Numbered from the stretch's first letter, positions 1 through 7,985 are shown. The stretch: 11,473 nt of DNA from Desulfobulbaceae bacterium (GCA_030633145.1 DAOVTM010000083.1:1-11473), one strand, 5' to 3'. Numbers and translations: made by a program. The notes: generated by a model not told the origin, from the letters alone.

Positions 1-2
1 AT

Positions 3-53
3 CGCATTAAAGCTGCTCGTGAATTTCTAACTAAACTGGGAGAAGAACCATGA
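3..53 (+). CDS. hicA: HicA-type toxin, C-terminal end only (partial)
   Basis: The first bases read, in the frame that starts at position 3, as RIKAAREFLTKLGEEP followed by TGA at 51-53. The stop overlaps the ATG of the HicB gene (ATGA), the tight toxin-first arrangement usual for hicAB. The ending resembles the C-terminus of the HicA subgroup that pairs with HicB antitoxins of this kind, where a helix like 'VREFLxxxGVxP' closes the protein. HicA is an mRNA interferase with a double-stranded-RNA-binding-like fold. Only 16 residues are visible, so the active-site His cannot be checked, and the call rests mostly on the neighbour and the overlap. Confidence 0.6.
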   Translation, partial: RIKAAREFLTKLGEEP

Positions 54-385
54 AAGGCATGAATTATAATGGCTATTTTGCCAAGGTAGAATTTGACCCT
101 GAAGATCATATTTTTATTGGTCGCATTATCGGAATTCGTGATATTGTCAGCTTTCATGGTGAATCTGTCAATGAGCTTGAAACTGCCTTCCATGAAGCAG
201 TTGATAACTATCTTGCAGCTTGTAATGAATTGGGGCAAGAGCCAAACAAGCCTTATTCAGGCAACCTTATGTTAAGAATACCCTCAGAAATACATGCGGC
301 TGTTGCTTCAGCCGCAGAAGCCAGCGGCAAAAGTATCAACCAGTGGGCAGCTAAGGCTTTAGATAGGGCTATCCATGTCCATTAA
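50..385 (+). CDS. hicB: HicB family antitoxin
   Basis: 111 residues, typical of the family. Residues about 4-60 form the HicB N-terminal fold (NYNGYFAKVEFDPEDHIFIGRI, then FHGESVNELETAFHEAVDNYL), a degraded RNase-H-like domain that neutralises HicA. Residues about 72-108 (LMLRIPSEIHAAVASAAEAS, then SINQWAAKALDRAI) are a ribbon-helix-helix DNA-binding segment, by which such antitoxins usually repress their own operon. The ATG at 50 overlaps the hicA stop. GGAGAAG at 39-45 can serve as ribosome binding site for it, although the second ATG at 59 (MNYNGY) is also possible. No further gene follows in the operon. The family call is confident; the pairing with the fragment upstream is inferred. Confidence 0.9.
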   Translation: MKGMNYNGYFAKVEFDPEDHIFIGRIIGIRDIVSFHGESVNELETAFHEAVDNYLAACNELGQEPNKPYSGNLMLRIPSEIHAAVASAAEASGKSINQWAAKALDRAIHVH

Positions 386-715
386 TATTCCCATATTACT
401 CTTTGGTCAGAATTAAAAAAAAAAGGTCTTGGCTCTTCTGTACTTCCCGTCCCGCTCGTAGTTCATTGGTTTTTCAAACGTCAAGCCACGCATTTTTTTC
501 AGGTTAGCTCAACCGTTAGCCTTAATCGCATGGCTAGTGCTAAGTTGAGTCAATAAAATAGCATAACAAATCACTAAACCTTGACCCCAAGCACTGCGGT
601 TTTCCAAATGATCTTGGTAAGTTATCCAAGCTCACAGCTTTGTATCAAGTTGGTCGGTAAAATGCTTAGGGCAGGTTAGTTCTGCCGTTATTATAAATCA
701 GAACAATACAATACA
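386..715. other. 330-bp non-coding region between hicB and cimA
   Basis: No convincing gene lies here. It is AT-rich, with a run of ten A at about 415-424 and one imperfect inverted repeat (listed separately). A 26-codon minus-strand frame at 413-493 (MRGLTFEKPMNYERDGKYRR at its start) is open upstream for only a few codons before a stop, and I do not recognise it. The region could be remains of a decayed mobile element, but I see no transposase motif to support that. Just before cimA the sequence TATAAA at 692-697 (overlapping TATTAT, 689-694) could be a -10 box, but no good -35 lies at the right distance. Confidence 0.5.
508..549. repeat. Imperfect inverted repeat
   Basis: CTCAAC (508-513) and TAGCC (517-521) pair with GGCTA (532-536) and GTTGAG (544-549), with unequal internal bulges and a loop of about 10 bases. 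There is no T-run after it, so it is not a standard intrinsic terminator. It could be an operator, an RNA hairpin, or the scar of an element. Confidence 0.35.
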
Positions 716-2314
716 ATGTCAAATAAAATAGAGTTTTACGATACCACCCTCCGAGATGGAACCCAGTCCGAGAATTTTAACCTCTCCCTGGACGACAAGA
801 TCAAGATAACCCTGCAACTGGATAAACTTGGTATTGATTATATTGAAGGCGGCTGGCCCGGCTCCAATCCCCAGGCTGTTGATTATTTTGAACAAATGAA
901 GGGGATTAAGCTCAAACACGCAGTGCTGACCGCCTTCGGCGCAACCCGTCATTTCCAGAAACAACCGGACAAGGATCCCAACCTGCAGGCCTTGCTGGCA
1001 GCAAAAACTCCGGGTATCACCATTTTTGGCAAGAGCTGGGATATTCATGTCCACGATGCCCTGCGCATTGAGTTGGAGGATAACCTGCAAATCATTGAGG
1101 ACTCTCTGGCCTATCTGCGACCCCATGTCAAACACTTGATCTATGATGCGGAACATTTTTTTGACGGCTTTAAGAAAAATCGGGAATACTGTTTAGCCAC
1201 CCTGACCAGTGCCATTTCCGGTGGCGCTGAGGCTCTGGTGCTTTGCGACACCAATGGCGGAACCCTGCCCCATGAGATCCAGCCCATCATGGAACGGGTA
1301 AAAGAGTTTCTCAAAGAAAAGAACAGCAGCGCAACCATTGGCATCCATCCCCATAACGATTCCGAGACCGGTGTTGCCAACGGCCTGTTGGCTGTATCCA
1401 TGGGTGCCACCCATGTCCAGGGTACGATCAACGGCTATGGTGAGCGGTGCGGCAATGCCAACCTGGTCTCCATGATCCCGGCAGTGGTCTGCAAGATGGG
1501 ATTAGAGGCGGAAGTTGGTTCCAGTATTGATAAACTCTATTCCGTCTCACGCCTGGTTAATGAGCTGGCAAACCTGCCTCACAATCGGTATCAGCCGTAT
1601 GTGGGTGAGTCCGCCTTTGCCCATAAGGGTGGCATCCATGTCAGTGCAGTGCAGCGTAATCCCATCACCTACGAGCATATTGAACCGGAAAAGGTTGGTA
1701 ATATCAGACGGGTTCTGATATCCGACCAGGCAGGAAAGTCGAATGTCCTCCACAAGGCTGTGAAATATGGACTTAACCTGGACGCTGATGATCCTGCCAT
1801 GACCACCATTATTAAGAAACTTAAAGAATTGGAGAATCAAGGCTTTCAGTATGAAGGGGCAGAGGCCAGTTTTGAACTCCTCATGCGCCGGGCCATGGAT
1901 ATCCATCCCAAATTCTTTGACCTGGAAGGGTTCCGGGTGATGAATAATAAATATGAGATGGGTACTCCTTCCCTTACCGAGGCAACCATCCGCCTCTATG
2001 TCAAGGGAGAGGAGGTACACACCGCCTCCATGGGTGACGGCCCGGTTAATGCCTTGGACAAGGCCATGCGCAAGGCATTGATTCGTTTTTATCCTGCCCT
2101 GGAAGAGATGGAACTCATTGACTATAAGGTGCGGGTGCTGACCGGTGAACATGGTACCGGAGCCAAGGTACGTGTTTTGGTGGAAAGCAGAGACCAGCGC
2201 AGTCAATGGGGAACTGTGGGAGTTTCTTACAATATCATCGAGGCCAGTTGGCAGGCCCTTGTGGATGCCATCAACTATAAGTTGATGAAGGATCAGCAGG
2301 CTGATGCGGGCTGA
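716..2314 (+). CDS. cimA: Citramalate synthase
   Basis: 532 residues, the usual length for CimA. The enzyme condenses pyruvate with acetyl-CoA to (R)-citramalate in the cytoplasm, the first step of the threonine-independent route to 2-oxobutyrate and isoleucine. The DRE-TIM barrel carries YDTTLRDGTQ (8-17), LCDTNGG (176-182), HPHND (211-215, metal-binding His residues), and GYGERCGNANL (240-250). FAHKGGIHVSA (301-311) follows the barrel. Residues about 405-525 form the LeuA-type dimerisation and allosteric domain, the usual site of isoleucine feedback. The Asn/Phe-rich start (QSENFNLSLDDKI) and the overall size favour CimA over 2-isopropylmalate or homocitrate synthase. The ATG at 716 sits directly before the conserved N-terminus, but no Shine-Dalgarno sequence is visible. 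No other ilv or leu gene adjoins it, so it appears monocistronic. Confidence 0.93.
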   Translation: MSNKIEFYDTTLRDGTQSENFNLSLDDKIKITLQLDKLGIDYIEGGWPGSNPQAVDYFEQMKGIKLKHAVLTAFGATRHFQKQPDKDPNLQALLAAKTPGITIFGKSWDIHVHDALRIELEDNLQIIEDSLAYLRPHVKHLIYDAEHFFDGFKKNREYCLATLTSAISGGAEALVLCDTNGGTLPHEIQPIMERVKEFLKEKNSSATIGIHPHNDSETGVANGLLAVSMGATHVQGTINGYGERCGNANLVSMIPAVVCKMGLEAEVGSSIDKLYSVSRLVNELANLPHNRYQPYVGESAFAHKGGIHVSAVQRNPITYEHIEPEKVGNIRRVLISDQAGKSNVLHKAVKYGLNLDADDPAMTTIIKKLKELENQGFQYEGAEASFELLMRRAMDIHPKFFDLEGFRVMNNKYEMGTPSLTEATIRLYVKGEEVHTASMGDGPVNALDKAMRKALIRFYPALEEMELIDYKVRVLTGEHGTGAKVRVLVESRDQRSQWGTVGVSYNIIEASWQALVDAINYKLMKDQQADAG

Positions 2315-2326
2315 CGCAGGCTGATA
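2297..2326 (+). repeat. Three tandem 10-bp units across the cimA stop codon
   Basis: CAGGCTGATG, CGGGCTGACG and CAGGCTGATA follow one another directly. The TGA stop of cimA (2312-2314) falls inside the second unit. It looks like a small slippage expansion at the 3' end of the gene. Confidence 0.6.
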
Positions 2327-2431
2327 CTATTGATCAACATTCTTGATTTAAGAATTCCTATGAAGAGTGAGGCGGATCTGATAAAGTAGAGTAAGTTACT
2401 TCGTAAACTGGTTCATAAAAATTACTTTACC

Positions 2432-3805
2432 ATGAAAAAAACAGTCCTCATCATAAGTATAATCATACTGGTTACAGCACTGTTCAGTGCATGGTGGCTG
2501 CACCCCAAGTCTGGCGCAGCCACCTATGTCACCTCTTCCGCCTGCATGGACTGCCACCAGGAAGAGGGGCATAGCTGGGTTCGCACCCTGCACCCCAAGA
2601 TGTTCCGACCTGTTACATCTGATGCTGATATTCTCGGCGATTTCACCTCATCTGATCCGCTGCTGACCTTTTCCAGGGATGCCGTACAGTATGTTGTCGG
2701 TAATCGCTGGGAACAGGTCTATGTCACCATGACTGACGGTGAATATCATCCCTTACCGGCGCGCTGGTTTATAAAACAGCAAAAGTGGGTACCCTATAAG
2801 GTGGATTCATGGCAGACTTTCAATATGTCCAAAAATTGTAACGGCTGTCATACCACCGGCTTTGATCCCGCCACCTTTGCATTCAGTGAATTTGGCATTG
2901 GCTGTGAATCCTGTCACGGGCCGGGCAGCAGACATGTTGCCCATAACAGGAAAAGAACATCATGGAGATGCAAAATCTGTCATCTGCGCCCTGCCGGAAC
3001 TGTTAATAAGCAAAAGGACATTATCCTGTCCGTGTCCAGTACAGTCTGCGGTCAATGTCATAACCGTGGTAAAAACAAACCTTTTTCCAGCCAGGATACG
3101 CCGGTTTTTAACTTCCCGGTACAATATGTTCCAGGGGAGGATCTTGCCAAATCATTCACTCCTTTGACCCCGGAAAAAGACAAGGAAAATAAATATTGGT
3201 GGGGCAACGGGATCGCAAAAAAACGGCATCAGGAATTTGCCGACTGGGGAAAATCAAATCATGCTAAGGCTTTAACCAATCTCCGTCGCAATCATACCCT
3301 GATGATGGGAGATTTGGATGAATCGTGCCTGCAGTGTCATTCCACAGACTATCTGATGGCGGATAATGATGCCAAACCAACCGTTCGCACCGCCCAGTAT
3401 GGTATCACCTGTGTTGCCTGCCATGATCCTCACAAAATGGGAGAGGATGTTAAACGACTGCCCAATGAACCGTGCAAGAGATGTCATTTTCCGGAAAAAG
3501 GACTCTGTCGGAGTACTGCGAAATATAACCATTTTCCCTGCCCTGAAGACAAGGTTGAATGTGTTGACTGCCACATGCCCTACGTTGTCAAGAGCGGGGG
3601 ATGGTTTTCCATCCGGGGACACGCCTTTGTCATAGTTTCACCCTTTGACAGCGCACTTGATAAGAAGTCTGATAAGAAATCTGGTAAGAAATCCTTTATG
3701 CCCAACTCCTGCCAGAATGGCGGCTGTCATCAGGATCGTACACTCGAATGGATGCAGCGGGAATACAGCAGCTATTACTCCAGAGCGGACAACGACAATC
3801 AATAA
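2432..3805 (+). CDS. Membrane-attached periplasmic multiheme cytochrome c (9 CXXCH plus one CX4CH)
   Basis: 457 residues. An N-terminal hydrophobic helix (about 4-22, after MKK) exports the protein and may stay as an anchor; a possible cleavage site lies near SGA-A at 27-30. Nine CXXCH heme motifs start at C38, C136, C158, C180, C206, C299, C327, C348 and C377. A tenth candidate is CQNGGCH at 427-433, a CX4CH spacing like that of some cytochrome c3 hemes. GIGCESCHGPGSRHVAH and CVDCHMP resemble the cytochrome c554-like/multiheme proteins of anaerobes, in which one domain is often joined to TPR repeats; no TPR is seen here. Cys359 and Cys370 lie outside heme motifs. A lysine-rich repeat (DKKSDKKSGKKS, 410-421) precedes the last motif. 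It probably carries electrons in the periplasm; donor and acceptor cannot be read from sequence. It is first in a tight operon with the sensor kinase. Confidence 0.9.
   Translation: MKKTVLIISIIILVTALFSAWWLHPKSGAATYVTSSACMDCHQEEGHSWVRTLHPKMFRPVTSDADILGDFTSSDPLLTFSRDAVQYVVGNRWEQVYVTMTDGEYHPLPARWFIKQQKWVPYKVDSWQTFNMSKNCNGCHTTGFDPATFAFSEFGIGCESCHGPGSRHVAHNRKRTSWRCKICHLRPAGTVNKQKDIILSVSSTVCGQCHNRGKNKPFSSQDTPVFNFPVQYVPGEDLAKSFTPLTPEKDKENKYWWGNGIAKKRHQEFADWGKSNHAKALTNLRRNHTLMMGDLDESCLQCHSTDYLMADNDAKPTVRTAQYGITCVACHDPHKMGEDVKRLPNEPCKRCHFPEKGLCRSTAKYNHFPCPEDKVECVDCHMPYVVKSGGWFSIRGHAFVIVSPFDSALDKKSDKKSGKKSFMPNSCQNGGCHQDRTLEWMQREYSSYYSRADNDNQ
3659..3694 (+). repeat. Three 12-bp in-frame repeats in the cytochrome gene
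   Basis: Units begin at 3659, 3671 and 3683 and encode DKKS, DKKS and GKKS (residues 410-421). They differ by a few bases, so the expansion is not fresh. The result is a short basic, flexible linker just before the CX4CH motif. Confidence 0.75.
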
Positions 3806-3807
3806 CC

Positions 3808-6117
3808 ATGTACAATATCCCGGTTTACAAACAGTTCCGTTTCAAATTCACAGCTGCATTCATCCTGTTTGTTTCTCTGCTCATGGCGACCTTCAGCTAT
3901 TTCAGCCTGCGGGCAGCTGGAACCCAGTTCCATCACCTTTTGCAGCGGGAGTTTCAAGGATCACAGGTGGTGGCAAGCAATTTTCTCAACTTTGTCGAAC
4001 AGACCGCCCTTATCACAGCAAAGAGCGGGGCAGCTGACTCCCGCTTGATAGAAATTCTTGAGGAAAACAACATTCTTGCGGAAAACGACATGGTTGCGGT
4101 AACCGACAGGTTGCGGCAACTGGTTGCTGTTAATTCCGCTGATATACTGACTCTCATTGACCGACAAGGAATCATAATTGCCTGCAGTCATCCCGAATAC
4201 AAGCCGGGAACCTCCCTGCGCTCCTTTGATTTTGTCCACAATGCCATTACCGGCACAGATGCCGCTGCCGCAATTGTCCAGGATCTCGGCAACCTGTTAC
4301 AATACGGAACCGCTGAGGTTGTTGCTCCCACCATTGGCAGTCCAGTTTATCTGCTGGCCGGTTTTGCCCTTAATAACAACTTTGTTGACCATATCCAGGA
4401 GAACAGTCATATCGATGTTTCCCTGGTTCGGGAACGTTCCATCATTGCCACCACCCTCAGCATAAATAAGGAGCGCATCACCAGCCTGCCAATACCCTTT
4501 CTTGAGTATGAACTGCTTCTTGCCGATCCGACGGTCATTGCAAAGGATTTTTTCCTGGGCAAAGAATACTATATCAGTGCTATCCGTCTTCCGGGGATGC
4601 AGCAAAATATGGCAGGATCCATGTTTCTTGCCCGTACTACAGCAGAGTTGACCCTTATCAAAAAACGGCTGATAAATCAGTTCCTCTTGATTTTTATTGC
4701 TATTTTATCTGTGTCCATGGCACTCATTTTCTTTTTCACCAATGCCATGATACGCCCTGTGCATCAGCTTATTCAGACCAGCAAACAGTTAGCTGCCGGA
4801 GAACTTTCCAACCGTTGTATTATTGGTTCCAAGGATGAACTCGGCCTGCTGGCCTCCCATTTTAACCAGATGGCAGATGCTGTCCAGGAAAGGGACAGGA
4901 AACTCAGGGAGCATAGAGATAACCTGGAACAGCTTGTGGAAGAACGAACTGCCAAGGTGGTGGAGCAGTCCCTGCTGATAGAAAATGTACTTCGCTCTTC
5001 CACTGTACTGGGAATTGCGGTGGTGGATATGGATTCACAGATACAGTATTTCAACCACGTTGCCGAGAAAATATTCGGTTATAAAGCAGAAGAAATACTG
5101 GGACGTTCCCTGCTGGAGATTCACGTTGGTGAGCATGTTGACCTTGATCGTTATGAAACGGGTATGCTGCAGATACAAACTAAAGGATACTTCAGTTTCA
5201 GTCATGAACAAAAGAAAAAAGGCAAGCCGCAATACATAGAATCAACTATCAACGCAATTCTAGACAATAACAACATTGTCAAGGGATATGTCCTTATCTC
5301 CCGGGATGTTACCAGACGACAGGAAATGGAACAGGAGGTATTGAAAAGCAAAAAATTCGAGGCCTTTTCCATCCTGGCTGGCGGCCTGGCTCATGACTTT
5401 AACAACCTCTTACAGGTTATTATCGGCGGGGTCTCCTTTGTACTTGAACTCATGCCGACAAGTGAGAGTAGTTATTCCATTTTGCAACAAGTTGAACAGG
5501 CTTCCCAGCAAGCTGCGAAACTGGGAAACGAGATGCTGATTCTGTCCCAGGGGGGATATGAGGTCATGCAGCCTACTGCCCTGTTGCCAGTACTGCGGGA
5601 ACAGCTCGGCAAGGTGGAAGAGTCCAGTGATGATTCCAGAGAGATTGTTTGTAAGGCTGAACTGGGACAAGATTTATGGCAGATAGATGGCAATCTGAAG
5701 CAGCTTGAATATGCCATAAATAACATCATACAAAACAGTCTGGATGCCATGCCGGATCACGGCACTTTGACCCTTATTGCCCGTAACAGAGAGGCTGAAA
5801 AAGATAAGAGCATTCGGCCCATTGGTGATCAAAACTGTATTGAGATACAGATTATTGATACAGGAACAGGTATTTCCCAACAGGATATTGACCGAATCTT
5901 TGACCCTTATTTTTCTACCAGGGAGCGGGGCAGTCAGAAAGGGATGGGGCTGTCCCTGGCATTAACTGCATCTATTATTAAGAAGCATGACGGGCAGTTG
6001 AGTGTCGATTCTCGGGAAGGGGAGGGTACCACTGTAACTATTTATTTGCCAGCTATGAACCCTGGTGAGGAAGATAAGAAAAACAAAGAGAATAAGTTGG
6101 ATAAGGTGAATAGTTAA
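3808..6117 (+). CDS. Membrane sensor histidine kinase (periplasmic sensor, HAMP, PAS, NtrB-like kinase)
   Basis: 769 residues from the ATG at 3808, which lies 2 bp after the cytochrome stop. An in-frame ATG at 3748 would add 20 residues but overlap that gene and put a polar tail before the first membrane helix, so I prefer 3808; no strong ribosome site is visible. Order: TM1 (14-33), a periplasmic domain of about 255 residues of likely Cache type (IDRQGIIIACSHPEY near 117-131), TM2 (289-314), HAMP (about 315-368), coiled coil to about 390, PAS (about 392-502), then the kinase. The H-box AGGLAHDFNN has His529. The N-box is IIQNSLDAMP (Asn643), G1 is DTGTGIS (684-690), the F-box is IFDPYFSTRERG, G2 is KGMGLSLA (711-718), and GEGTTVTIYLP closes the ATPase fold. 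All catalytic motifs are intact. There is no receiver domain, and a lysine-rich tail ends the protein. No response regulator gene lies nearby. Confidence 0.92.
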   Translation: MYNIPVYKQFRFKFTAAFILFVSLLMATFSYFSLRAAGTQFHHLLQREFQGSQVVASNFLNFVEQTALITAKSGAADSRLIEILEENNILAENDMVAVTDRLRQLVAVNSADILTLIDRQGIIIACSHPEYKPGTSLRSFDFVHNAITGTDAAAAIVQDLGNLLQYGTAEVVAPTIGSPVYLLAGFALNNNFVDHIQENSHIDVSLVRERSIIATTLSINKERITSLPIPFLEYELLLADPTVIAKDFFLGKEYYISAIRLPGMQQNMAGSMFLARTTAELTLIKKRLINQFLLIFIAILSVSMALIFFFTNAMIRPVHQLIQTSKQLAAGELSNRCIIGSKDELGLLASHFNQMADAVQERDRKLREHRDNLEQLVEERTAKVVEQSLLIENVLRSSTVLGIAVVDMDSQIQYFNHVAEKIFGYKAEEILGRSLLEIHVGEHVDLDRYETGMLQIQTKGYFSFSHEQKKKGKPQYIESTINAILDNNNIVKGYVLISRDVTRRQEMEQEVLKSKKFEAFSILAGGLAHDFNNLLQVIIGGVSFVLELMPTSESSYSILQQVEQASQQAAKLGNEMLILSQGGYEVMQPTALLPVLREQLGKVEESSDDSREIVCKAELGQDLWQIDGNLKQLEYAINNIIQNSLDAMPDHGTLTLIARNREAEKDKSIRPIGDQNCIEIQIIDTGTGISQQDIDRIFDPYFSTRERGSQKGMGLSLALTASIIKKHDGQLSVDSREGEGTTVTIYLPAMNPGEEDKKNKENKLDKVNS

Positions 6118-6118
6118 G

Positions 6119-6562
6119 GTGCAAACTGAAAGGGCAGGCAGGAGACTGTTCATCCTGCTGGCAATCGGGCTGTTTATTCTACTGGCTCGGTTTGACACTT
6201 CTGTGCAACATCAGCCTCCCTGTATCTATTATTATCAGCCTGCTGATCCTTCAGCACTGGTGTGTATTACGCAATCGGAAGGTCAACCTGTCAACAATGG
6301 GTATGAACCCGTTGCACAGGTCTCCACCTGTGAAGATACCGTGCCGCAACTGGCTGTTTTTTTTGATCAGCCCATGCCTATAAATCGGGCTGATCAGGCC
6401 ACTCTGAGCATGTTATCGGGTATCGGCCCAGGGCTGGCAGAAAAAGTTACCGCTTTCATCCGTGAACAGGGTTCCATAACCGGGCTGGATGCGCTGCAGC
6501 TGATTAACGGTATTGGGCCGGTTCTTTCCAGCCGACTGGAACCTCAAGTCTGTTTTCAGTAA
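6119..6562 (+). CDS. ComEA-like membrane-anchored helix-hairpin-helix protein
   Basis: 147 residues, starting with GTG 1 bp after the kinase stop. AAGGTG at 6103-6108 is a well-placed ribosome binding site. Basic residues (RAGRR) then a helix at about 9-23 give an N-in membrane anchor. A proline-rich linker of about 60 residues with Cys35, Cys49 and Cys71 follows. Residues about 84-146 form a double helix-hairpin-helix: PINRADQATLSMLSGIGPGLA and a second hairpin NGIGPVLSSRL. This is the ComEA/HhH domain that binds DNA backbone non-specifically. In naturally competent bacteria such proteins pull DNA into the periplasm, but short HhH proteins of this kind also occur without a demonstrated uptake role. 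The link with a cytochrome and kinase is unusual and leaves its job open. Confidence 0.8.
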   Translation: MQTERAGRRLFILLAIGLFILLARFDTSVQHQPPCIYYYQPADPSALVCITQSEGQPVNNGYEPVAQVSTCEDTVPQLAVFFDQPMPINRADQATLSMLSGIGPGLAEKVTAFIREQGSITGLDALQLINGIGPVLSSRLEPQVCFQ

Positions 6563-6626
6563 TTTCAATAAGACCTGAACTTTTTTTATACACTGATCCA
6601 GCATGGGTTTTACGGTCTGACAACGA

Positions 6627-7985
6627 ATGAACATAATTAAAGCAACAATTTTTTGCTATATCCCCCTTTTTTTGGGTCTCTTTTTGTTTGGCTTTGTCTG
6701 TTCGTCTCAGGCATCCCAAGATGATGATTCAGAAAATAATATCCGGAACAGGGGTGTTGGGATTGGCATACGGCTGGCTTCAAGTCCCTTTATAGCTGGG
6801 AATGCGAAAGATGATGCGAAAGATGATTCGGAAGATGATTCCACAGTGTATGACATTATCCCCCTGTTCTATTATGAGGATGACTATTTTTATATTGACG
6901 GTCTTGAAGCCGGTGTCAAGCTGGTTACCGCTGAGGACTGGCAATTGCGGCTTCTGGCCCGCTGGCGATTTTTCGATGTCCCGGATGATGTGTATGACGA
7001 TCTGATCGATTCTGATGTTATTGACTGGGGACTTGCAGCACGTTTTCAGCCGTCACAGTTGTATTTTGAGATGGATTTTTTGGCCGATGGCAGACAACGG
7101 TTGTCGTCAAACTGGCGGGCAGGGGCAGAACTGCGAAGCGGATCAGTGTCCTGGGAACCTTATGCCGGTGTACGTTTCAAGGAAGCACGGTTCAATACCT
7201 ATTACTATGGCCTGACTGTAGATGATCTTGGTGGCGGCATGGATATAATTGCCGGGGTTGAGGCCAGGTATCCTCTTTTTGCGGAATTTTTTTTACTGGG
7301 CAGCGCAGAGGTGAACCGACTGGGCAGAGCCGCTCAAAGTTCCTCTGTTGTCAAGGATGATTTTCAGGGCAATGTTTTCCTGGGCATCAGCTATGAAAAC
7401 CGAAAACCTACTCCTGTATCAGCCATAAAGGCCAGACCGTATCTGCGTCTGGCTCATGGTTGGGCCACGGCTTCCAATACTGGAGAAATCGTTTATCTGG
7501 AACGGGAACGGGACCAGCAAAACAACCAGTTAACCTCTATTTTTTACGGCTATCCCATTGCCGATGAACTTCTCGGGCTGAATATTCAGTCCTACATTAT
7601 GCCAGGTGCTGTGTACCACTGGTCATCCGGTGTTCAAAAATCCAGCCGGGAATTTGTGCTGGCTCTGAAGAGTTATTATACCTTTACCTGGCCGTTCAAC
7701 TGGCGTTTCGGCATTGCTGAAGGTTTATCTTATGCCGATCATATCAGCTATATCGAGCAAACAGAGATGGATGAAAAGGGGCTGGAAGCCAGTAGATGGC
7801 TCCTCTATCTCGATTTTTCCCTGGATGTTGAACTGGGCAATTTTTTAAAAACCAACCTCTTTGATAATCTCTGGCTTGGCTATTCTCTTCACCATCGTTC
7901 CGGCATCTTTGCCAGTTCTTCCATGTTCGGTGATATCAAAGGGGGCAGCAACTACAACTCGCTGTATCTGCAATATCATTTTTAG
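6627..7985 (+). CDS. Outer-membrane beta-barrel protein, MipA/OmpV-like
   Basis: 452 residues with a signal peptide (hydrophobic 6-24, likely cut after SSQAS at about 30) and a C-terminal YLQYHF ending in Phe, the BAM recognition signature of outer-membrane barrels. Alternating hydrophobic strands with aromatic girdles run throughout. The first half (about 40-265: GIGIRLASSPF, IIPLFYYEDDYFYIDG, FNTYYYGL) looks like MipA/OmpV. The second half (about 268-452: IFYGYPIADELLGL, FGIAEGLSYADHISYIEQTE, LGYSLHHRSGIFASSSMFG) is a second strand-rich region I cannot name with certainty. Canonical MipA is about 250 residues, so this is nearly double. An acidic repeat lies at 60-71. The gene starts 64 bp after the HhH gene, with no terminator seen between them and no clear ribosome site. 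MipA is known as a scaffold for murein hydrolases, but family members vary widely. Confidence 0.8.
   Translation: MNIIKATIFCYIPLFLGLFLFGFVCSSQASQDDDSENNIRNRGVGIGIRLASSPFIAGNAKDDAKDDSEDDSTVYDIIPLFYYEDDYFYIDGLEAGVKLVTAEDWQLRLLARWRFFDVPDDVYDDLIDSDVIDWGLAARFQPSQLYFEMDFLADGRQRLSSNWRAGAELRSGSVSWEPYAGVRFKEARFNTYYYGLTVDDLGGGMDIIAGVEARYPLFAEFFLLGSAEVNRLGRAAQSSSVVKDDFQGNVFLGISYENRKPTPVSAIKARPYLRLAHGWATASNTGEIVYLERERDQQNNQLTSIFYGYPIADELLGLNIQSYIMPGAVYHWSSGVQKSSREFVLALKSYYTFTWPFNWRFGIAEGLSYADHISYIEQTEMDEKGLEASRWLLYLDFSLDVELGNFLKTNLFDNLWLGYSLHHRSGIFASSSMFGDIKGGSNYNSLYLQYHF
6804..6839 (+). repeat. Three 12-bp in-frame repeats in the barrel gene
   Basis: Units at 6804, 6816 and 6828 encode AKDD, AKDD and SEDD. 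The acidic stretch falls between what look like the first and second strands, so probably in a loop of the barrel. Confidence 0.75.

Noticed and set aside
413..493. Short minus-strand frame as a gene
   Set aside because: 26 codons, no ribosome site, stop a few codons upstream, no recognised family.
1547..2206. Minus-strand 219-codon frame inside cimA
   Set aside because: A shadow of the cimA coding strand; no recognisable domain and no own signals.
2331..2356. FNR-type box (TTGAT-N4-ATCAA) ahead of the cytochrome gene
   Set aside because: TTGATCAA and a nearby TTGATTTAAG are present, but the half-sites do not have the right spacing or orientation.
3748..3807. Upstream start for the sensor kinase
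   Set aside because: It would overlap the last 58 bases of the cytochrome gene and put a non-conserved polar tail before the first membrane helix; ATG 3808 gives a normal N-terminus.
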